Below are positions 9,302-19,090 of a DNA stretch of 33,165 bases, piece after piece. The stretch is from a virus. The position numbers were made by a program, and so were the translations under genes. Each line of letters starts with the position of its first letter. The stretch's first letter is position 1. Where the stretch lies: the IMG/VR virus record IMGVR_UViG_3300036985_003581, positions 1 to 33,165 of that record. One strand, 5' to 3'. The notes under the pieces were generated by a model that was not told where the DNA came from, did not search any database, and worked only from the letters and a program-made list of their open reading frames with translations.

Positions 9302-9840
9302 AAAAATACACTTTGCCAAAATTAAATATCCCTGATACATGGACAAATGTACAAGTATTTTGTGATTGGTATATGGAAAACAATATGCCAATTAGGATTC
9401 CAATTGATGCGGAGATTTTTTGTAGTGATGATGCAACTGCAGTTTGTCTTTTTAGGCATGATCAATTTCAAGTAGAGCTTTATCTTGTTCATCCAGAGCC
9501 AATAGTTCAAGTACATGAACATCCATATGTAGAAGTAATAAAAATGAACATTTATGATGATGTTGCAATAGCTGAAAAAATTTTGCAAATGGGTCAATCT
9601 CATGGTGATGGTATGAGAAGAAAAGGCGATTTAAAAGGATTTCCACTGATAGCTTTTCAACATTGGAAATTTGATAAACCAACTACAGTAGCATCTGCAT
9701 GGAAAGGAAAGACAGTTGGGGTAAAACACGAATCATTAATAAAAAGATTTCACCCAAATGCATTAATTCTTAATGGGTATGCAGATATAACTAAACCAAG
9801 TAACTATTTAGAGGTTTTAAAAAATGGCACGAATTCCTGA
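9298..9840 (+). CDS. Cupin-like protein of unknown function
   Basis: A 180-residue protein starting at GTG 9298, which overlaps the previous stop as GTGA. The segment VHEHPYVEVIKM has the His-x-His-x3-Glu spacing of a cupin metal site, preceded by beta-strand-like sequence (DQFQVELYLVHPEP). A later HWKFDKPTTVASAWKGKTVGVKHESL could hold the second metal-binding His. If it is a cupin it might be a small dioxygenase or isomerase acting on a sugar or amino acid. Neighbours are a methyltransferase and fibre genes, so modification of a phage or host surface part is possible. The assignment is tentative. Confidence 0.6.
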   Translation: MKKYTLPKLNIPDTWTNVQVFCDWYMENNMPIRIPIDAEIFCSDDATAVCLFRHDQFQVELYLVHPEPIVQVHEHPYVEVIKMNIYDDVAIAEKILQMGQSHGDGMRRKGDLKGFPLIAFQHWKFDKPTTVASAWKGKTVGVKHESLIKRFHPNALILNGYADITKPSNYLEVLKNGTNS

Positions 9841-10477
9841 AACAGAGGTAATGAACGACCCAGCTAGTGTTGATGGATATACATTAGCTACACAATCTGG
9901 AGGATTAGCTAATCATTTTTTGCCGTTTTTAGAAAGCAACTCTGCTTATTTACAAATTGCAGATATTGGTTGTGGCAATGTTGGTTATGCTTCAGAAATA
10001 GAAAAAATTTATCCTAATGCTAATTTTTTTGGATATGATGCTTCAGAGTTAATGCTTGAAAAGGCAAAACAATTTGTTTCTCCAAATAGATATACCCTTA
10101 CACAAGTTACTCCAAGTGATATAGAAATTCCATCTAATACATTTGATATTGTTATTAGTTCATTATTATTGCATCAATACTTAGATCCAAGTGTAATGTG
10201 GGATACAATTAAAAGAATTGGAAAACCAGGATCAAAATTTTTTGTTTTTGATTTATTAAGAGTTGAAGATGAAACGATATGTAATGATATTGTTAAAAAC
10301 TTTTCACCTGAAATTTCTACATCTGAATTTCAGAAAGATTATTTCAATACATTAAGAGCTGCATTTACAATTGAAGAGATTCAGCAGCAATTATTAGATT
10401 TTGAATTAGTAGCAACAATTGAAAATAAAGAGCTATATCCTAATTGCTCAGTTGTTTATATTACAGGAACATTATGA
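9824..10477 (+). CDS. Class I SAM-dependent methyltransferase
   Basis: The 217-residue product is a small-molecule-type class I methyltransferase. Motif I is IADIGCGN with following Tyr-Ala, the acidic end of strand 2 is FFGYDAS, and motif IV is FDIVISSLLLHQYLDP, with FFVFDLLR later. The fold matches the Methyltransf_11/25 group. There are no DNA methylase signatures (no DPPY or catalytic PC), so DNA is not the obvious substrate. It overlaps the cupin-like gene by 17 nt and the next gene as ATGA. Position in the fibre block suggests modification of a fibre, glycan or receptor-related compound (inference). Confidence 0.82.
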   Translation: MARIPETEVMNDPASVDGYTLATQSGGLANHFLPFLESNSAYLQIADIGCGNVGYASEIEKIYPNANFFGYDASELMLEKAKQFVSPNRYTLTQVTPSDIEIPSNTFDIVISSLLLHQYLDPSVMWDTIKRIGKPGSKFFVFDLLRVEDETICNDIVKNFSPEISTSEFQKDYFNTLRAAFTIEEIQQQLLDFELVATIENKELYPNCSVVYITGTL

Positions 10478-10815
10478 CCACATATCAAAAAACTTACCCA
10501 TTCAAACGTGGTGATACATTTTCCGCCACTTGTACATATAAAGTCGCTGGAGTTCCTCAGCCACTTTCAACACAACAAATTGCATCTCAGTTAAGAACTG
10601 AAGCTGGTGTTCTTGTGCAAACACTTGTTGTTACAAAAGATCCAAACCAAACATTGAATGTCGGTAAGTTTACACTGACTCTTTCAGTCCCAACAAATTC
10701 ATCGACATTCCCAGCACCAGCTAATTTGTATTGCGACATTCAAGTAACAGATAACAATGTGGTAGTTTCAACATCAACATTTATAATCCCTGTTGTAGTG
10801 GATATTACAAGATGA
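10474..10815 (+). CDS. Ig-like structural protein in fibre block
   Basis: A 113-residue beta-rich protein. I start it at ATG 10474, which overlaps the methyltransferase stop (ATGA), rather than at the upstream in-frame ATG 10444 inside that gene. The sequence [14 protein letters not shown] with alternating hydrophobic strands resembles the small Ig-like or BppU-type N-terminal domains of baseplate and fibre proteins. It overlaps the collagen-like fibre gene by four bases, so it may form the base to which that fibre attaches. Confidence 0.72.
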   Translation: MTTYQKTYPFKRGDTFSATCTYKVAGVPQPLSTQQIASQLRTEAGVLVQTLVVTKDPNQTLNVGKFTLTLSVPTNSSTFPAPANLYCDIQVTDNNVVVSTSTFIIPVVVDITR

Positions 10816-13184
10816 CCACAACCATTGTCATCCAACCAGATTGGAAACAGCTTTCTGTTGATATAGATCCTAATTGGTCACCTGTATCTATTACACTGCA
10901 AGAAGTTTGGACTCCATATTCTTTAGATCTTATGCTTGGTGGTCCTGCTGGTCCAACTGGTCCGACAGGTGCTATTGGCCCAACTGGTCCGACAGGTGCT
11001 CAAGGTATTCAAGGGAATATTGGACAAACAGGTCCACAAGGTGTGCAAGGCATACAAGGTATTCAAGGAATACAAGGTCCAACTGGACCAACAGGTGCTC
11101 AAGGCATACAAGGTCCAACAGGACCAACAGGTGCTCAAGGAATACAAGGAATACAAGGAATACAAGGTCCAACTGGTCCAACAGGTTCTCAAGGAATACA
11201 GGGTATTCAAGGTATTCAAGGTCCAACAGGAGCAACAGGTCCAACAGGTGCTCAAGGAATACAAGGTATTCAAGGAATACAAGGTCCAACAGGACCAACA
11301 GGTGCTCAAGGAATACAGGGTATACAAGGTGAAATAGGTCCAACTGGTCCTCAAGGAATTCAAGGTGTACAAGGTATACAGGGCATTCAAGGTGCTACTG
11401 GTCCGACAGGTGCTCAAGGTATACAAGGCATTCAAGGTATTGAAGGTCCAACAGGACCAACAGGTGCTCAAGGTATACAAGGTATTCAAGGTCCAACAGG
11501 TGCCACTGGTGCTACAGGTGCAACTGGACCAACTGGAGCAACAGGTTTAACAGGTGCAACAGGACCAATAGGTGAAGTTGGACCAACAGGTGCATTAGGA
11601 CCAACAGGTGCTCAAGGCATACAAGGTATTCAGGGCATTCAAGGAATTCAAGGTGATCAGGGAATTCAAGGTGCAACAGGTCCAACTGGTGCCACAGGTT
11701 TAACAGGTGCGACAGGTCCACAAGGAATCCAAGGTATTCAAGGTCCAACAGGACCAACAGGTGCGCAAGGCATACAAGGTCCAACTGGACCAACAGGTGC
11801 GACAGGACCACAGGGTATTGACGGAGTATCTTCAAATCTATACAATTATCAAGCAAGTGAACCACAAACATCTGGTGTTCCGACTCACGGACATTTATAT
11901 TGGAATAACACAACTCAGATCTCTGCTACATCAATAACATTTAGCCATTTAACTCAAGTTGGAAATGATATTGATTTATTCTTATCAGTTTTAAAATCAG
12001 GTGATGGTTTAGTTCTTCAAGATCAAAACAATTCTAATAATTATCAAAGATGGATAGTTTCTGGAAATCCTACTGTTGTTTCCAATAGCTATGTTACAGT
12101 TCCTGTTTCTTTAGACACTTCAGCTGGAACTGGTACAACTGGATTTGCTAATAATCACGATCTTATTGCTGTTATTCAATCTATCGGTGTTGTTGGTCCA
12201 ACAGGTCCACAAGGTAACACTGGTCCAACAGGACCAACAGGTGCTCAAGGTATTCAAGGAGTTCAAGGTCCAACAGGACCAACAGGATCAATTGGCGATA
12301 TCGGTCCAACAGGACCAACAGGTGCTCAAGGAATACAAGGTATCCAAGGTATTCAAGGTCCAACAGGGCCAACAGGTGCTCAAGGAATACAAGGCATTCA
12401 AGGTGTGCAAGGTATTGAAGGTCCAACAGGTCCAACAGGTGCTCAAGGTATTCAAGGTCCAACAGGTCCAACAGGTGCTCAAGGCATACAAGGTATCCAA
12501 GGTATCCAAGGTATCCAAGGTCCAACAGGACCAACAGGTGCTCAAGGAATGCAAGGTATTCAAGGTCCAACAGGTCCAACTGGAGCAACAGGTTTAACAG
12601 GGGATACAGGTGCAATAGGTCCAACAGGACCAACAGGTGCTCAAGGTATTCAAGGTATTCAAGGAATACAAGGTGTCCAAGGTCCAACAGGTCCAACTGG
12701 AGCAACAGGTTTAACAGGAGATACAGGTCCAACAGGAGCAACAGGTGCTCAAGGAATTCAAGGCATTCAAGGAATACAAGGAATACAAGGTCCAACAGGA
12801 CCAACAGGTGCTACTGGTGCTGATTCAACTGTTGTAGGTCCAACAGGAGCAACAGGTGCTCAAGGAATACAAGGTATTCAAGGAATACAAGGTCCAACAG
12901 GACCAACAGGTGCTACTGGTGCTGCTTCAACTGTTGTAGGTCCAACTGGTCCTCAAGGTCCACAAGGAATACAAGGTATTCAAGGCAACACAGGTTCAAC
13001 AGGTGCTACTGGACCAACAGGTCCAACTGGTCCACAGCCAGCTGGCGTGTCATTAGGGTCTTGGACTATTACAGGTAATGGAAGTAAATTGTATTTTGCT
13101 TATGGTGGCTCTAATAAATTCAGCATTGATACTTCTGGAAATACTATTGCTGTTGCAAACGTAACTGCATACGGAACACCATAA
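10812..13184 (+). CDS. Collagen-like tail fibre protein
   Basis: The 790-residue protein has an N-terminal domain of about 43 residues (the probable attachment part), a Gly-X-Y region from residue 44 to about 338, a non-collagen domain of about 120 residues (339-461), a second Gly-X-Y region from 462 to about 742, and a 48-residue C-terminal cap. The triplets are mostly GPT, GAQ, GIQ and GAT, so the rod should be a trimeric collagen helix without hydroxyproline. Phage collagen-like proteins are usually fibres or receptor-binding rods. The long fibre follows the adhesin block and precedes a glycosyltransferase, so Thr residues in GPT triplets may be glycosylated (inference, as for Bacillus BclA). 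Confidence 0.9.
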   Translation: MTTTIVIQPDWKQLSVDIDPNWSPVSITLQEVWTPYSLDLMLGGPAGPTGPTGAIGPTGPTGAQGIQGNIGQTGPQGVQGIQGIQGIQGPTGPTGAQGIQGPTGPTGAQGIQGIQGIQGPTGPTGSQGIQGIQGIQGPTGATGPTGAQGIQGIQGIQGPTGPTGAQGIQGIQGEIGPTGPQGIQGVQGIQGIQGATGPTGAQGIQGIQGIEGPTGPTGAQGIQGIQGPTGATGATGATGPTGATGLTGATGPIGEVGPTGALGPTGAQGIQGIQGIQGIQGDQGIQGATGPTGATGLTGATGPQGIQGIQGPTGPTGAQGIQGPTGPTGATGPQGIDGVSSNLYNYQASEPQTSGVPTHGHLYWNNTTQISATSITFSHLTQVGNDIDLFLSVLKSGDGLVLQDQNNSNNYQRWIVSGNPTVVSNSYVTVPVSLDTSAGTGTTGFANNHDLIAVIQSIGVVGPTGPQGNTGPTGPTGAQGIQGVQGPTGPTGSIGDIGPTGPTGAQGIQGIQGIQGPTGPTGAQGIQGIQGVQGIEGPTGPTGAQGIQGPTGPTGAQGIQGIQGIQGIQGPTGPTGAQGMQGIQGPTGPTGATGLTGDTGAIGPTGPTGAQGIQGIQGIQGVQGPTGPTGATGLTGDTGPTGATGAQGIQGIQGIQGIQGPTGPTGATGADSTVVGPTGATGAQGIQGIQGIQGPTGPTGATGAASTVVGPTGPQGPQGIQGIQGNTGSTGATGPTGPTGPQPAGVSLGSWTITGNGSKLYFAYGGSNKFSIDTSGNTIAVANVTAYGTP
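10941..13037 (+). repeat. Collagen-coding tandem repeats (9-nt units)
   Basis: The two Gly-X-Y regions are built from near-identical 9-nt units such as GGTATTCAA, GGTCCAACA and GGTGCTCAA in long runs, broken only by the unique segment 11826-12194. The repetition is so regular that all other frames stay open, giving false open frames on both strands. Such tracts readily change length by slippage or recombination, so fibre length may vary between relatives. Confidence 0.9.
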
Positions 13185-13214
13185 GATTTAACAACTTCAT
13201 GACAGAGAGAAAAT

Positions 13215-14258
13215 ATGAAGATAGCTGTATATGCAATAAATAAAAACGAGTCACATTTTATAAAAAGGTTCTGCGATTCTGCAAAGGACGCAGACCTTAT
13301 TATGATTGCTGATACTGGTTCTACAGATAGCAGTGTTGTAACTGCTAGACTAAATGGAGCAGAGGTTCACAACATTTGTATTTCTCCTTGGAGATTTGAT
13401 AAAGCTCGTGATGCTGCTCTTGCTTTACTTCCTAAAGATATTGACATCTGTATTAGTCTTGATATTGATGAAGTTCTAGAACCAGGATGGCGAGAAGAGA
13501 TAGAAAAACTCTGGAAAGATGGAGTTACAAGACTTCGTTATAAATTTGACTGGAGCTGTGGTATTGTTTTCCACGCAGAAAAGATTCACGCAAGACACGG
13601 ATATTTCTGGCATCACGCTTGTCATGAATACATTCACCCAGAGCCAAGAACTAAAGAGGTCTGGGCATCAACTGATAAATTACTCGTCAGACATTTACCA
13701 GATCCGACAAAGTCAAGAAGTCAATATCTAGATTTGCTTGCTGTTTCTGTACAGGAAGATCCTAATTGCATTAGAAATGCATTCTATTATGCAAGGGAAT
13801 TAGTTTTTAATTACAAATGGCAAGAAGGTGCTGAAGCATTAGAGTCTTATTTAAAACGACCAGACGCCATTTACAAATATGATCGTTGTTATGCTATGAG
13901 GTTGCTTGGTCAATGTTACTCTGAGCTCGGTTTAGATGGTTTGCAATGGTATAGGAAAGCATGTATTGAAGCTCCTGATACACGTGAGCCATGGATTGAT
14001 CTTTCTAAAGCAGCATACAATAATAATGATTGGCATGAGTGTCTTTATGCATCTATGAATGGGTTAAAAATTGTTCACAAATTAGAGATATATACAACAT
14101 CCGCTGAATCTTGGGATTATAGACTTAACGATTTCGCTGCACTTTCTGCATACAATTTAGGGCTGAAAGAAATTGCTATTGAACAAGGTTATTTAGCATT
14201 AAAATTAGATCCTGAAAATGAGAGATTACAAAAGAATTTAGAATTTTACAGGAGTTAG
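13215..14258 (+). CDS. GT-A glycosyltransferase with TPR-like tail
   Basis: The 347-residue product begins like a family 2 glycosyltransferase: INKNESHFIKRFCDSAKDAD, then IADTGSTDSS for the nucleotide site, and a DxD-type motif in SLDIDEVL near residues 78-85 for the metal. The second half (from about residue 180) is helical with TPR-like repeats (QCYSELGLDGLQWYRKACIE). It probably transfers a sugar from a nucleotide donor to a protein or glycan. Adjacent genes are the collagen-like fibre upstream and the lysis cassette downstream, making the fibre the most attractive substrate. An AGAGAG stretch stands before the ATG. Confidence 0.85.
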   Translation: MKIAVYAINKNESHFIKRFCDSAKDADLIMIADTGSTDSSVVTARLNGAEVHNICISPWRFDKARDAALALLPKDIDICISLDIDEVLEPGWREEIEKLWKDGVTRLRYKFDWSCGIVFHAEKIHARHGYFWHHACHEYIHPEPRTKEVWASTDKLLVRHLPDPTKSRSQYLDLLAVSVQEDPNCIRNAFYYARELVFNYKWQEGAEALESYLKRPDAIYKYDRCYAMRLLGQCYSELGLDGLQWYRKACIEAPDTREPWIDLSKAAYNNNDWHECLYASMNGLKIVHKLEIYTTSAESWDYRLNDFAALSAYNLGLKEIAIEQGYLALKLDPENERLQKNLEFYRS

Positions 14259-14260
14259 CG

Positions 14261-14482
14261 ATGAGCAGCATGCACCAAGATTATATGATAGATGAAACAG
14301 CAGCAAGATTAAATACTCACGAAGCTGTTTGTGCTCATAGATATGAAAATATAAATAATCAATTTATAGGTTCAAATGCTCGTCTTAAAAGAATAGAGAG
14401 CTGGCTTGTTATGGCTGCTGTTGGAGTCATTGGTGGTTTTGGTTCAATTATTATGATGCTGTTTCAATTATTGAATAGATAA
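14261..14482 (+). CDS. XhlA-like small membrane protein
   Basis: The 73-residue protein has a polar helical N-terminus (about 45 residues) and one C-terminal membrane helix (WLVMAAVGVIGGFGSIIMMLFQLL). This is the layout of XhlA/hemolysin-type proteins that help holins. It opens the lysis cassette and its stop overlaps the next ATG (TAATG). Confidence 0.7.
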   Translation: MSSMHQDYMIDETAARLNTHEAVCAHRYENINNQFIGSNARLKRIESWLVMAAVGVIGGFGSIIMMLFQLLNR

Positions 14483-15063
14483 TGAAAGACTTACTGCCAC
14501 AAATATTAGCTTATGTTAGTAGTCCATTTAGACTATTTGCTATTGTTATTATGGCAGTGCTGACCTTTACTGGTTACTTTATTTGGCAAAATCAAGGATT
14601 AATGCTTGACGCTTACACAAAGTCTAAACAATTACCTGCAATGAATGCAGCTCGGTATGACGATGCTGCCAAAGTAATATTTAAAGGTACAAATGCTGAC
14701 ATGGTTGTTATATTTTCAGTCAATCCATTGTTAGGCACTCGCATTGTTGAAAGAGCATATTTACCTGATAAACGATACAAAGAATTTGATGGTTACGATG
14801 TTGGTCTTTTTACAGCAAATCTTTCAAATAATAACGACATAATTAAACTAATGGCTAATGAAATACCATGTGGTGAATACAAAACAGCTCAATCAGAAAT
14901 AGGTTTATGGTACAAATCAATAGGAATAAATTACACTTGTCGAATCTCTGTTCCTCCTGATACAAATAAGTTTATCGGTCAAATTACAGTCGGTTGGAAA
15001 GAAGCTCCTGAAAGTCCACAAACCATGATAACAATAGCAAGTTCAATGTTAATGAGGAAATAA
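14482..15063 (+). CDS. Membrane-anchored protein in lysis cassette
   Basis: The 193-residue protein has one N-terminal membrane helix (residues about 17-36, LFAIVIMAVLTFTGYFIW) and a periplasmic-looking domain with two cysteines in its second half (in IPCGEY and NYTCRIS) that may form a disulfide. No known family is recognised. Its position between an XhlA-like protein and a holin suggests a role in lysis or its timing, for example an antiholin or signal sensor, but this is inference. Confidence 0.72.
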   Translation: MKDLLPQILAYVSSPFRLFAIVIMAVLTFTGYFIWQNQGLMLDAYTKSKQLPAMNAARYDDAAKVIFKGTNADMVVIFSVNPLLGTRIVERAYLPDKRYKEFDGYDVGLFTANLSNNNDIIKLMANEIPCGEYKTAQSEIGLWYKSIGINYTCRISVPPDTNKFIGQITVGWKEAPESPQTMITIASSMLMRK

Positions 15064-15064
15064 T

Positions 15065-15466
15065 ATGTTACCTATTGCAGCTCTATTAGATGTCGGAATG
15101 AAAGTGCTAGACAAATTTATCCCTGATCCTGAAGCCAAAGCAAAAGCTCAAGCAGAATTGATAAAAATGCAGCAAGAAGGAAAGATGGCTGAATTACAAG
15201 CAGACCAAGTGGCTATGCAAGAAACAAGCAAGCGTTGGGAAGCTGATATGAGTTCTGATTCTTGGTTGTCTAAGAATATCCGACCAATGGCACTTATAGC
15301 AATTTTTACAGCATACTTTGTATTTACTACAATGAGTGCATTTGGACTTAATGCCCAAGAGAGTTATGTTAATCTTCTTGGTCAATGGGGACAAATTGTA
15401 TTCCTTGCATATTTTGGTGGTCGCACAGTGGAAAAAGTTATGGAGATGAAAAATGCAGCTAAGTGA
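15065..15466 (+). CDS. Holin, GTA three-TM type
   Basis: The 133-residue product has the pattern of the GTA_holin_3TM family: an N-terminal hydrophobic helix followed by IPDPEAKAKAQAELIK, a Gln/Glu-rich amphipathic region, SWLSKNIRPMALIAIF leading into a second membrane helix, and a third helix near VFLAYFGGRTVEK. It should form membrane lesions that release the endolysin. It overlaps the endolysin gene by 14 bases in the next frame. Confidence 0.85.
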   Translation: MLPIAALLDVGMKVLDKFIPDPEAKAKAQAELIKMQQEGKMAELQADQVAMQETSKRWEADMSSDSWLSKNIRPMALIAIFTAYFVFTTMSAFGLNAQESYVNLLGQWGQIVFLAYFGGRTVEKVMEMKNAAK

Positions 15467-15893
15467 AAATTTTACTCTTTCTGAATTAACAGCTAGTGAA
15501 ACTGCCGCTCGTTTAAATTTAGATAACACAGCTCCTGATACTGCTATTGCAAATCTTGAAAGATTAGCAAGATTATTAGAAGATGTTAGGAAAATTCTTG
15601 GTAAGCCAGTAATGATCAATTCCGCTTATCGTGGTCCAGCTGTAAATGAAGCTGTGAAAGGTAAAAAGACAAGCCAGCATTTAATTGGTTGTGCTGCTGA
15701 TATCCGTGTTCCTGGAATGTCACCTGATGAAGTCTGCAGAGCTATTATTAAATCTGATATTCAGTTTGATCAGCTTATAAGAGAATATGATTCTTGGACT
15801 CACATTAGTGTTCCTAATGAAGCTGATGCAAATCCAAGGAATCAGACTTTAATTATTGATAAAGAAAGTCCAAATAGCAGGGCATTTATCTAG
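15453..15893 (+). CDS. Endolysin, peptidase M15
   Basis: The 146-residue protein is a zinc peptidase of family M15 (Peptidase_M15_3 type), which cuts peptide cross-links of peptidoglycan. The metal ligands are His76 and Asp83 in SQHLIGCAADI and His117 in WTHISV; the acidic residue in EYDSW is near the expected catalytic position. SAYRGPAVNEAV is the usual stretch upstream. It has no signal peptide, so it depends on the holin for export. It is the last rightward gene of this block, and its stop overlaps the end of the convergent leftward gene by eight bases. Confidence 0.92.
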   Translation: MQLSENFTLSELTASETAARLNLDNTAPDTAIANLERLARLLEDVRKILGKPVMINSAYRGPAVNEAVKGKKTSQHLIGCAADIRVPGMSPDEVCRAIIKSDIQFDQLIREYDSWTHISVPNEADANPRNQTLIIDKESPNSRAFI

Positions 15894-16203
15894 TTGAGTT
15901 GCATAAGTGCATTTTAGAAAATAGATAATTGTGATAATCTTTTAATGGTTTGATGCTTATAACTTTAGATCCTTGAACGATCTCGCCATTTACTCTTGAT
16001 CTTAATGCATACTTTTTAGGATTGCTTAATCCATTGCCACCTTTGACCATTAGAACTTTCATTCTAATCATGTCATTAATTGCATCATTTATAGCTCCTT
16101 GACCGATTGCAGATAGCTTTTTAAGTTCATTACGAGTGTACCAAACGAATTGACCTTCTGTCATAATTTCAATTAATTGTTCTTTTGGTTTAAATGTAGA
16201 CAT
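15886..16203 (-). CDS. Winged-helix-like DNA-binding protein
   Basis: A 105-residue basic protein. The start is set at ATG 16203, behind a good AAAGGAAA site and overlapping the upstream stop (TAATG); a TTG 21 bases earlier is less likely. Residues 20-70 (FVWYTRNELKKLSAIGQGAI, then IRMKVLMVKGGNGLSNPKKY) read as a winged helix: three helices and a beta wing. It could be a regulator at the end of the replication operon. No clear family name. Confidence 0.6.
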   Translation of the reverse strand: MSTFKPKEQLIEIMTEGQFVWYTRNELKKLSAIGQGAINDAINDMIRMKVLMVKGGNGLSNPKKYALRSRVNGEIVQGSKVISIKPLKDYHNYLFSKMHLCNSTR

Positions 16204-16379
16204 TACACTTTCCTTTCTGAACAATCATAAACTAAATGCTGGTGTCTAAATGATTTCATATGCTTACAATCGACTTCAACATTGTATAAAAAGAAAGCTG
16301 ATTGCAAAATCATACCAAAAAGTCCACCTAAAATAAATGCAATTCCCCATCTTCTAAATGCTTCAATCATATTTGTCAT
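16203..16379 (-). CDS. Small single-pass membrane protein
   Basis: A 58-residue protein with one membrane segment (WGIAFILGGLFGMILQSAFF) and a Cys/His-containing tail (DCKHMKSFRHQHLVYDC). The ATG at 16379 overlaps the polymerase stop (ATGA) and follows AAGGAAA, which fixes the start. Function unknown. Confidence 0.7.
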   Translation of the reverse strand: MTNMIEAFRRWGIAFILGGLFGMILQSAFFLYNVEVDCKHMKSFRHQHLVYDCSERKV

Positions 16380-19090
16380 TTTATTTCCTTCCATTTTTCA
16401 ACATAGATTTTACGGATACCATTACTTCCCTCTCGACCTTTAATCAATAGGGTTGCTCCTGCTGCTATTTCTTCTAACAATTTTCTTCCAATTCTTTCAA
16501 AGTTCTTTCTGTTTATAGTACACATTATAAGACCTTCATCATCACGCACAGTAAAGTTTATCCAATATCTATCAGGTACAACTTCACCTTCTTTTAACTG
16601 AATCCCAAACTTTACTAAGTTACCAGTCTCCATCATGTCACGAATGTTCTTCTCTAATAATTCAGCGAGGATAATTCTTTCATGGCCATCACCTTGAATT
16701 TCAGATGTCTTTGATAAAGGCATTGATATTTTATACTTTTCAGGATTGTCGTAATAATCTTTGTATTTCTTAGTGAATGGATAAATCTCTGCAAATTCAC
16801 TTTCACCAGATAATAATTTTTCAGACCTTGCAGACAATTTACCAGCTTCACGCTCTTTTATGATTTTCTCTGCTGTTTTTGGACCTACACCTTTTAATGC
16901 AGTCAAACCACCAATAATAGCACCATCTTGAACAGACCATGTAGCAAGACTCTTTTTAGGGTCTAGGGGTGTATATTTGTAACCTTCCTTGACTAGCTCA
17001 CGCAATAGCTGCATTGTACCATCTGCATCAGCAAATTTAATGTTTGCACAAGCAAATTCAAGAGGGTGATTAGCTTTAAGCCAAGCAGTCCAAGCAGTGA
17101 TTACAGAATAACTGGCTGAGTGTGCTTTCACGAAAGCATAAGACCCAGCGTGTAACATAGAGTTCCAAACCTTTTCAGCTGAAGCTCTATTTATATCTTG
17201 TTCTTCCGCACCTTTTAAGAAAGCATCGCGGAACTTATCGAAATATTCTTTTCCAAGTGATTTGCTCATAGCTCTACGAAGTGCAGTCAATTCTGGCCAA
17301 CCAAGTTTTCCCATGTCACGACCTAAGAACAAAATCTGCTCTTGGTAAACAACAACACCTTCTGTCTGCTGAGTCCAGTGTTTGTGAATCTCGTGATGAT
17401 ACTCTGGCTCTTCACGACCATCACGCACAGCGATATACTTAGAAGCACCACCTGATTGAAGTGGTCCAGGACGAGCCATAGCAGAAACAGCAACGATATC
17501 ATCAAAGCCACGCATGTTAATCTGACGCATTAATTGCCTTGCTGCATCTCCTTCAAGTTGGAATATCCCTGTCAGCTTTTGAGAGTTTAATAATTCATAG
17601 ACTTCAGTTGCATGAATATCTATATCTTCAACAGTCTTACCAATCATCTTTAAAGTATCAGCCACAATGTCTAAAGTTTTTAGGCCAAGAGCATCTAGCT
17701 TCATAAGGTTAAGAATCTCAGCATCCTTTTTATCTATCTGTGCTACTCCTTCTGAACTAACAGATGCATAATCAGTAATCGGTGTGGCACAAATAAGAAC
17801 TGCTGCTGCATGAACTGATGTATGGGATGCATGACCTTCTAGCTCTGCCATCTTATTAAGACCAGGATATTCAGCCATAAAGTCACGACCAGCTTTTAAA
17901 CTTTCAAGCGAGTCAAGCAAGCACAATCCAGCACGAGCATCTCCCGAGCTGCGTTCAATCATAGAGTCACGAATTTCATATAGCAAATGCTTCATGTGAC
18001 CTTCATATCTTGGCTGACCTTTGTGCAATCTAGCTATCTGAGCTAAAATGCTTTTTGGTTTAAGTCTGCTCACATTACCAAGACGACTGACATTCTGCTT
18101 TCCATATTTATTCTGCAAGTATTCAAAGACCTGCTCACGTTCAGTACCTTGAAAGTCTGTATCAATATCAGGCAAATCAATACGAGTAACGTCTACGAAT
18201 CGTTCAAACAATAAACCCTCTTTGATTGGGTCTAGTTCTGTAATGCCTAATAAATAGCAAACAAGTGAACCAGCAGAAGAGCCACGACCAGGACCAACAA
18301 GCATCCTAGTTTTTGCCCAACTGATTAAATCAGCGACCATTAAGAAATAAGACTGAAACTCTTTTTCAGAAATAACACCCAACTCGGTCTGTAATCTTTC
18401 CTCATATTCAGGCAGTAAGCCATTAGGAAATCTCTTTGGAATTCCTGCTCTAGTAAGTGCCTCAAGATCTCCTTCAAGCTGTAAATTCTTTGCTTGAGGA
18501 ATTTCAACACCTTTGCAAAGCTCATACACTTCATCCCAATAACTCTTAAATGGCATGTATTTAAAAAGATCTTTTTGGGTCATTAAATACTGAGGATGCA
18601 CTCCAAGTCTTACACCTAATAATTCAGCTGTCTCTTCATCTTGTGGTGTTGGGAACTTTACATCTGAGCACAACAATGGCTTTAATCCGCTATCAAGCGA
18701 TCTGTCCATTAAGATCTCATTGCCTAGATAAAGATCTGCATATTTATATTTAGCATTGATCCAGTCAGCTGGTGTGTTATAAATTAAAACAACCACGTCG
18801 TCTGAAAAGAACTGTCCAACCGAGACTTTATCAGTTTTGTTCATCTCTGACAAGCCAGATTGATTTCTGGCTATTAGCTTTATGGATAAGTCATAGCCAT
18901 CTATCTTAATCTCTTTAGCAAACATTGGCTCAATCTCTGCTGCAATGCACTCTTTGTAAAATTGCACGTGTCCAAAAGTATTTGCATCACAAATTGCGAG
19001 ATATTTAAATCCTAAGTCTTTTGCATTAGTAACAACTTTCTTAATTGGACCAAAACAATCTTTAAAACTATATTCAGTTCTAGTTAGCAT
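16376..19090 (-). CDS. DNA polymerase III alpha-type (C family), compact
   Basis: The 904-residue product is a bacterial replicase-type polymerase, shorter than E. coli DnaE (about 1160). GPGRGSSAGS at about 267-275 and the palm motif PDIDTDF at 307-313 (catalytic Asp310 and Asp312) are clear; the third Asp is Asp466 in MKLDALGLKTL. Thumb, fingers and helix-hairpin parts follow, including GGLTALKGVGPKTAEKI, and an OB-like C-terminus. The N-terminal PHP part starts only at TEYSF and lacks the first His-x-His metal motif, so PHP proofreading is doubtful; the separate exonuclease next door probably supplies it. The start overlaps that gene by 11 bases. No obvious beta-clamp motif was identified by eye. 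Confidence 0.93.
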   Translation of the reverse strand: MLTRTEYSFKDCFGPIKKVVTNAKDLGFKYLAICDANTFGHVQFYKECIAAEIEPMFAKEIKIDGYDLSIKLIARNQSGLSEMNKTDKVSVGQFFSDDVVVLIYNTPADWINAKYKYADLYLGNEILMDRSLDSGLKPLLCSDVKFPTPQDEETAELLGVRLGVHPQYLMTQKDLFKYMPFKSYWDEVYELCKGVEIPQAKNLQLEGDLEALTRAGIPKRFPNGLLPEYEERLQTELGVISEKEFQSYFLMVADLISWAKTRMLVGPGRGSSAGSLVCYLLGITELDPIKEGLLFERFVDVTRIDLPDIDTDFQGTEREQVFEYLQNKYGKQNVSRLGNVSRLKPKSILAQIARLHKGQPRYEGHMKHLLYEIRDSMIERSSGDARAGLCLLDSLESLKAGRDFMAEYPGLNKMAELEGHASHTSVHAAAVLICATPITDYASVSSEGVAQIDKKDAEILNLMKLDALGLKTLDIVADTLKMIGKTVEDIDIHATEVYELLNSQKLTGIFQLEGDAARQLMRQINMRGFDDIVAVSAMARPGPLQSGGASKYIAVRDGREEPEYHHEIHKHWTQQTEGVVVYQEQILFLGRDMGKLGWPELTALRRAMSKSLGKEYFDKFRDAFLKGAEEQDINRASAEKVWNSMLHAGSYAFVKAHSASYSVITAWTAWLKANHPLEFACANIKFADADGTMQLLRELVKEGYKYTPLDPKKSLATWSVQDGAIIGGLTALKGVGPKTAEKIIKEREAGKLSARSEKLLSGESEFAEIYPFTKKYKDYYDNPEKYKISMPLSKTSEIQGDGHERIILAELLEKNIRDMMETGNLVKFGIQLKEGEVVPDRYWINFTVRDDEGLIMCTINRKNFERIGRKLLEEIAAGATLLIKGREGSNGIRKIYVEKWKEIK

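Noticed and set aside
10923-12804. Many long open frames on both strands across the collagen-like gene
   Set aside because: They are shadows of the regular 9-nt repeats and have only low-complexity products rich in Tyr, Thr, Leu or Gln.
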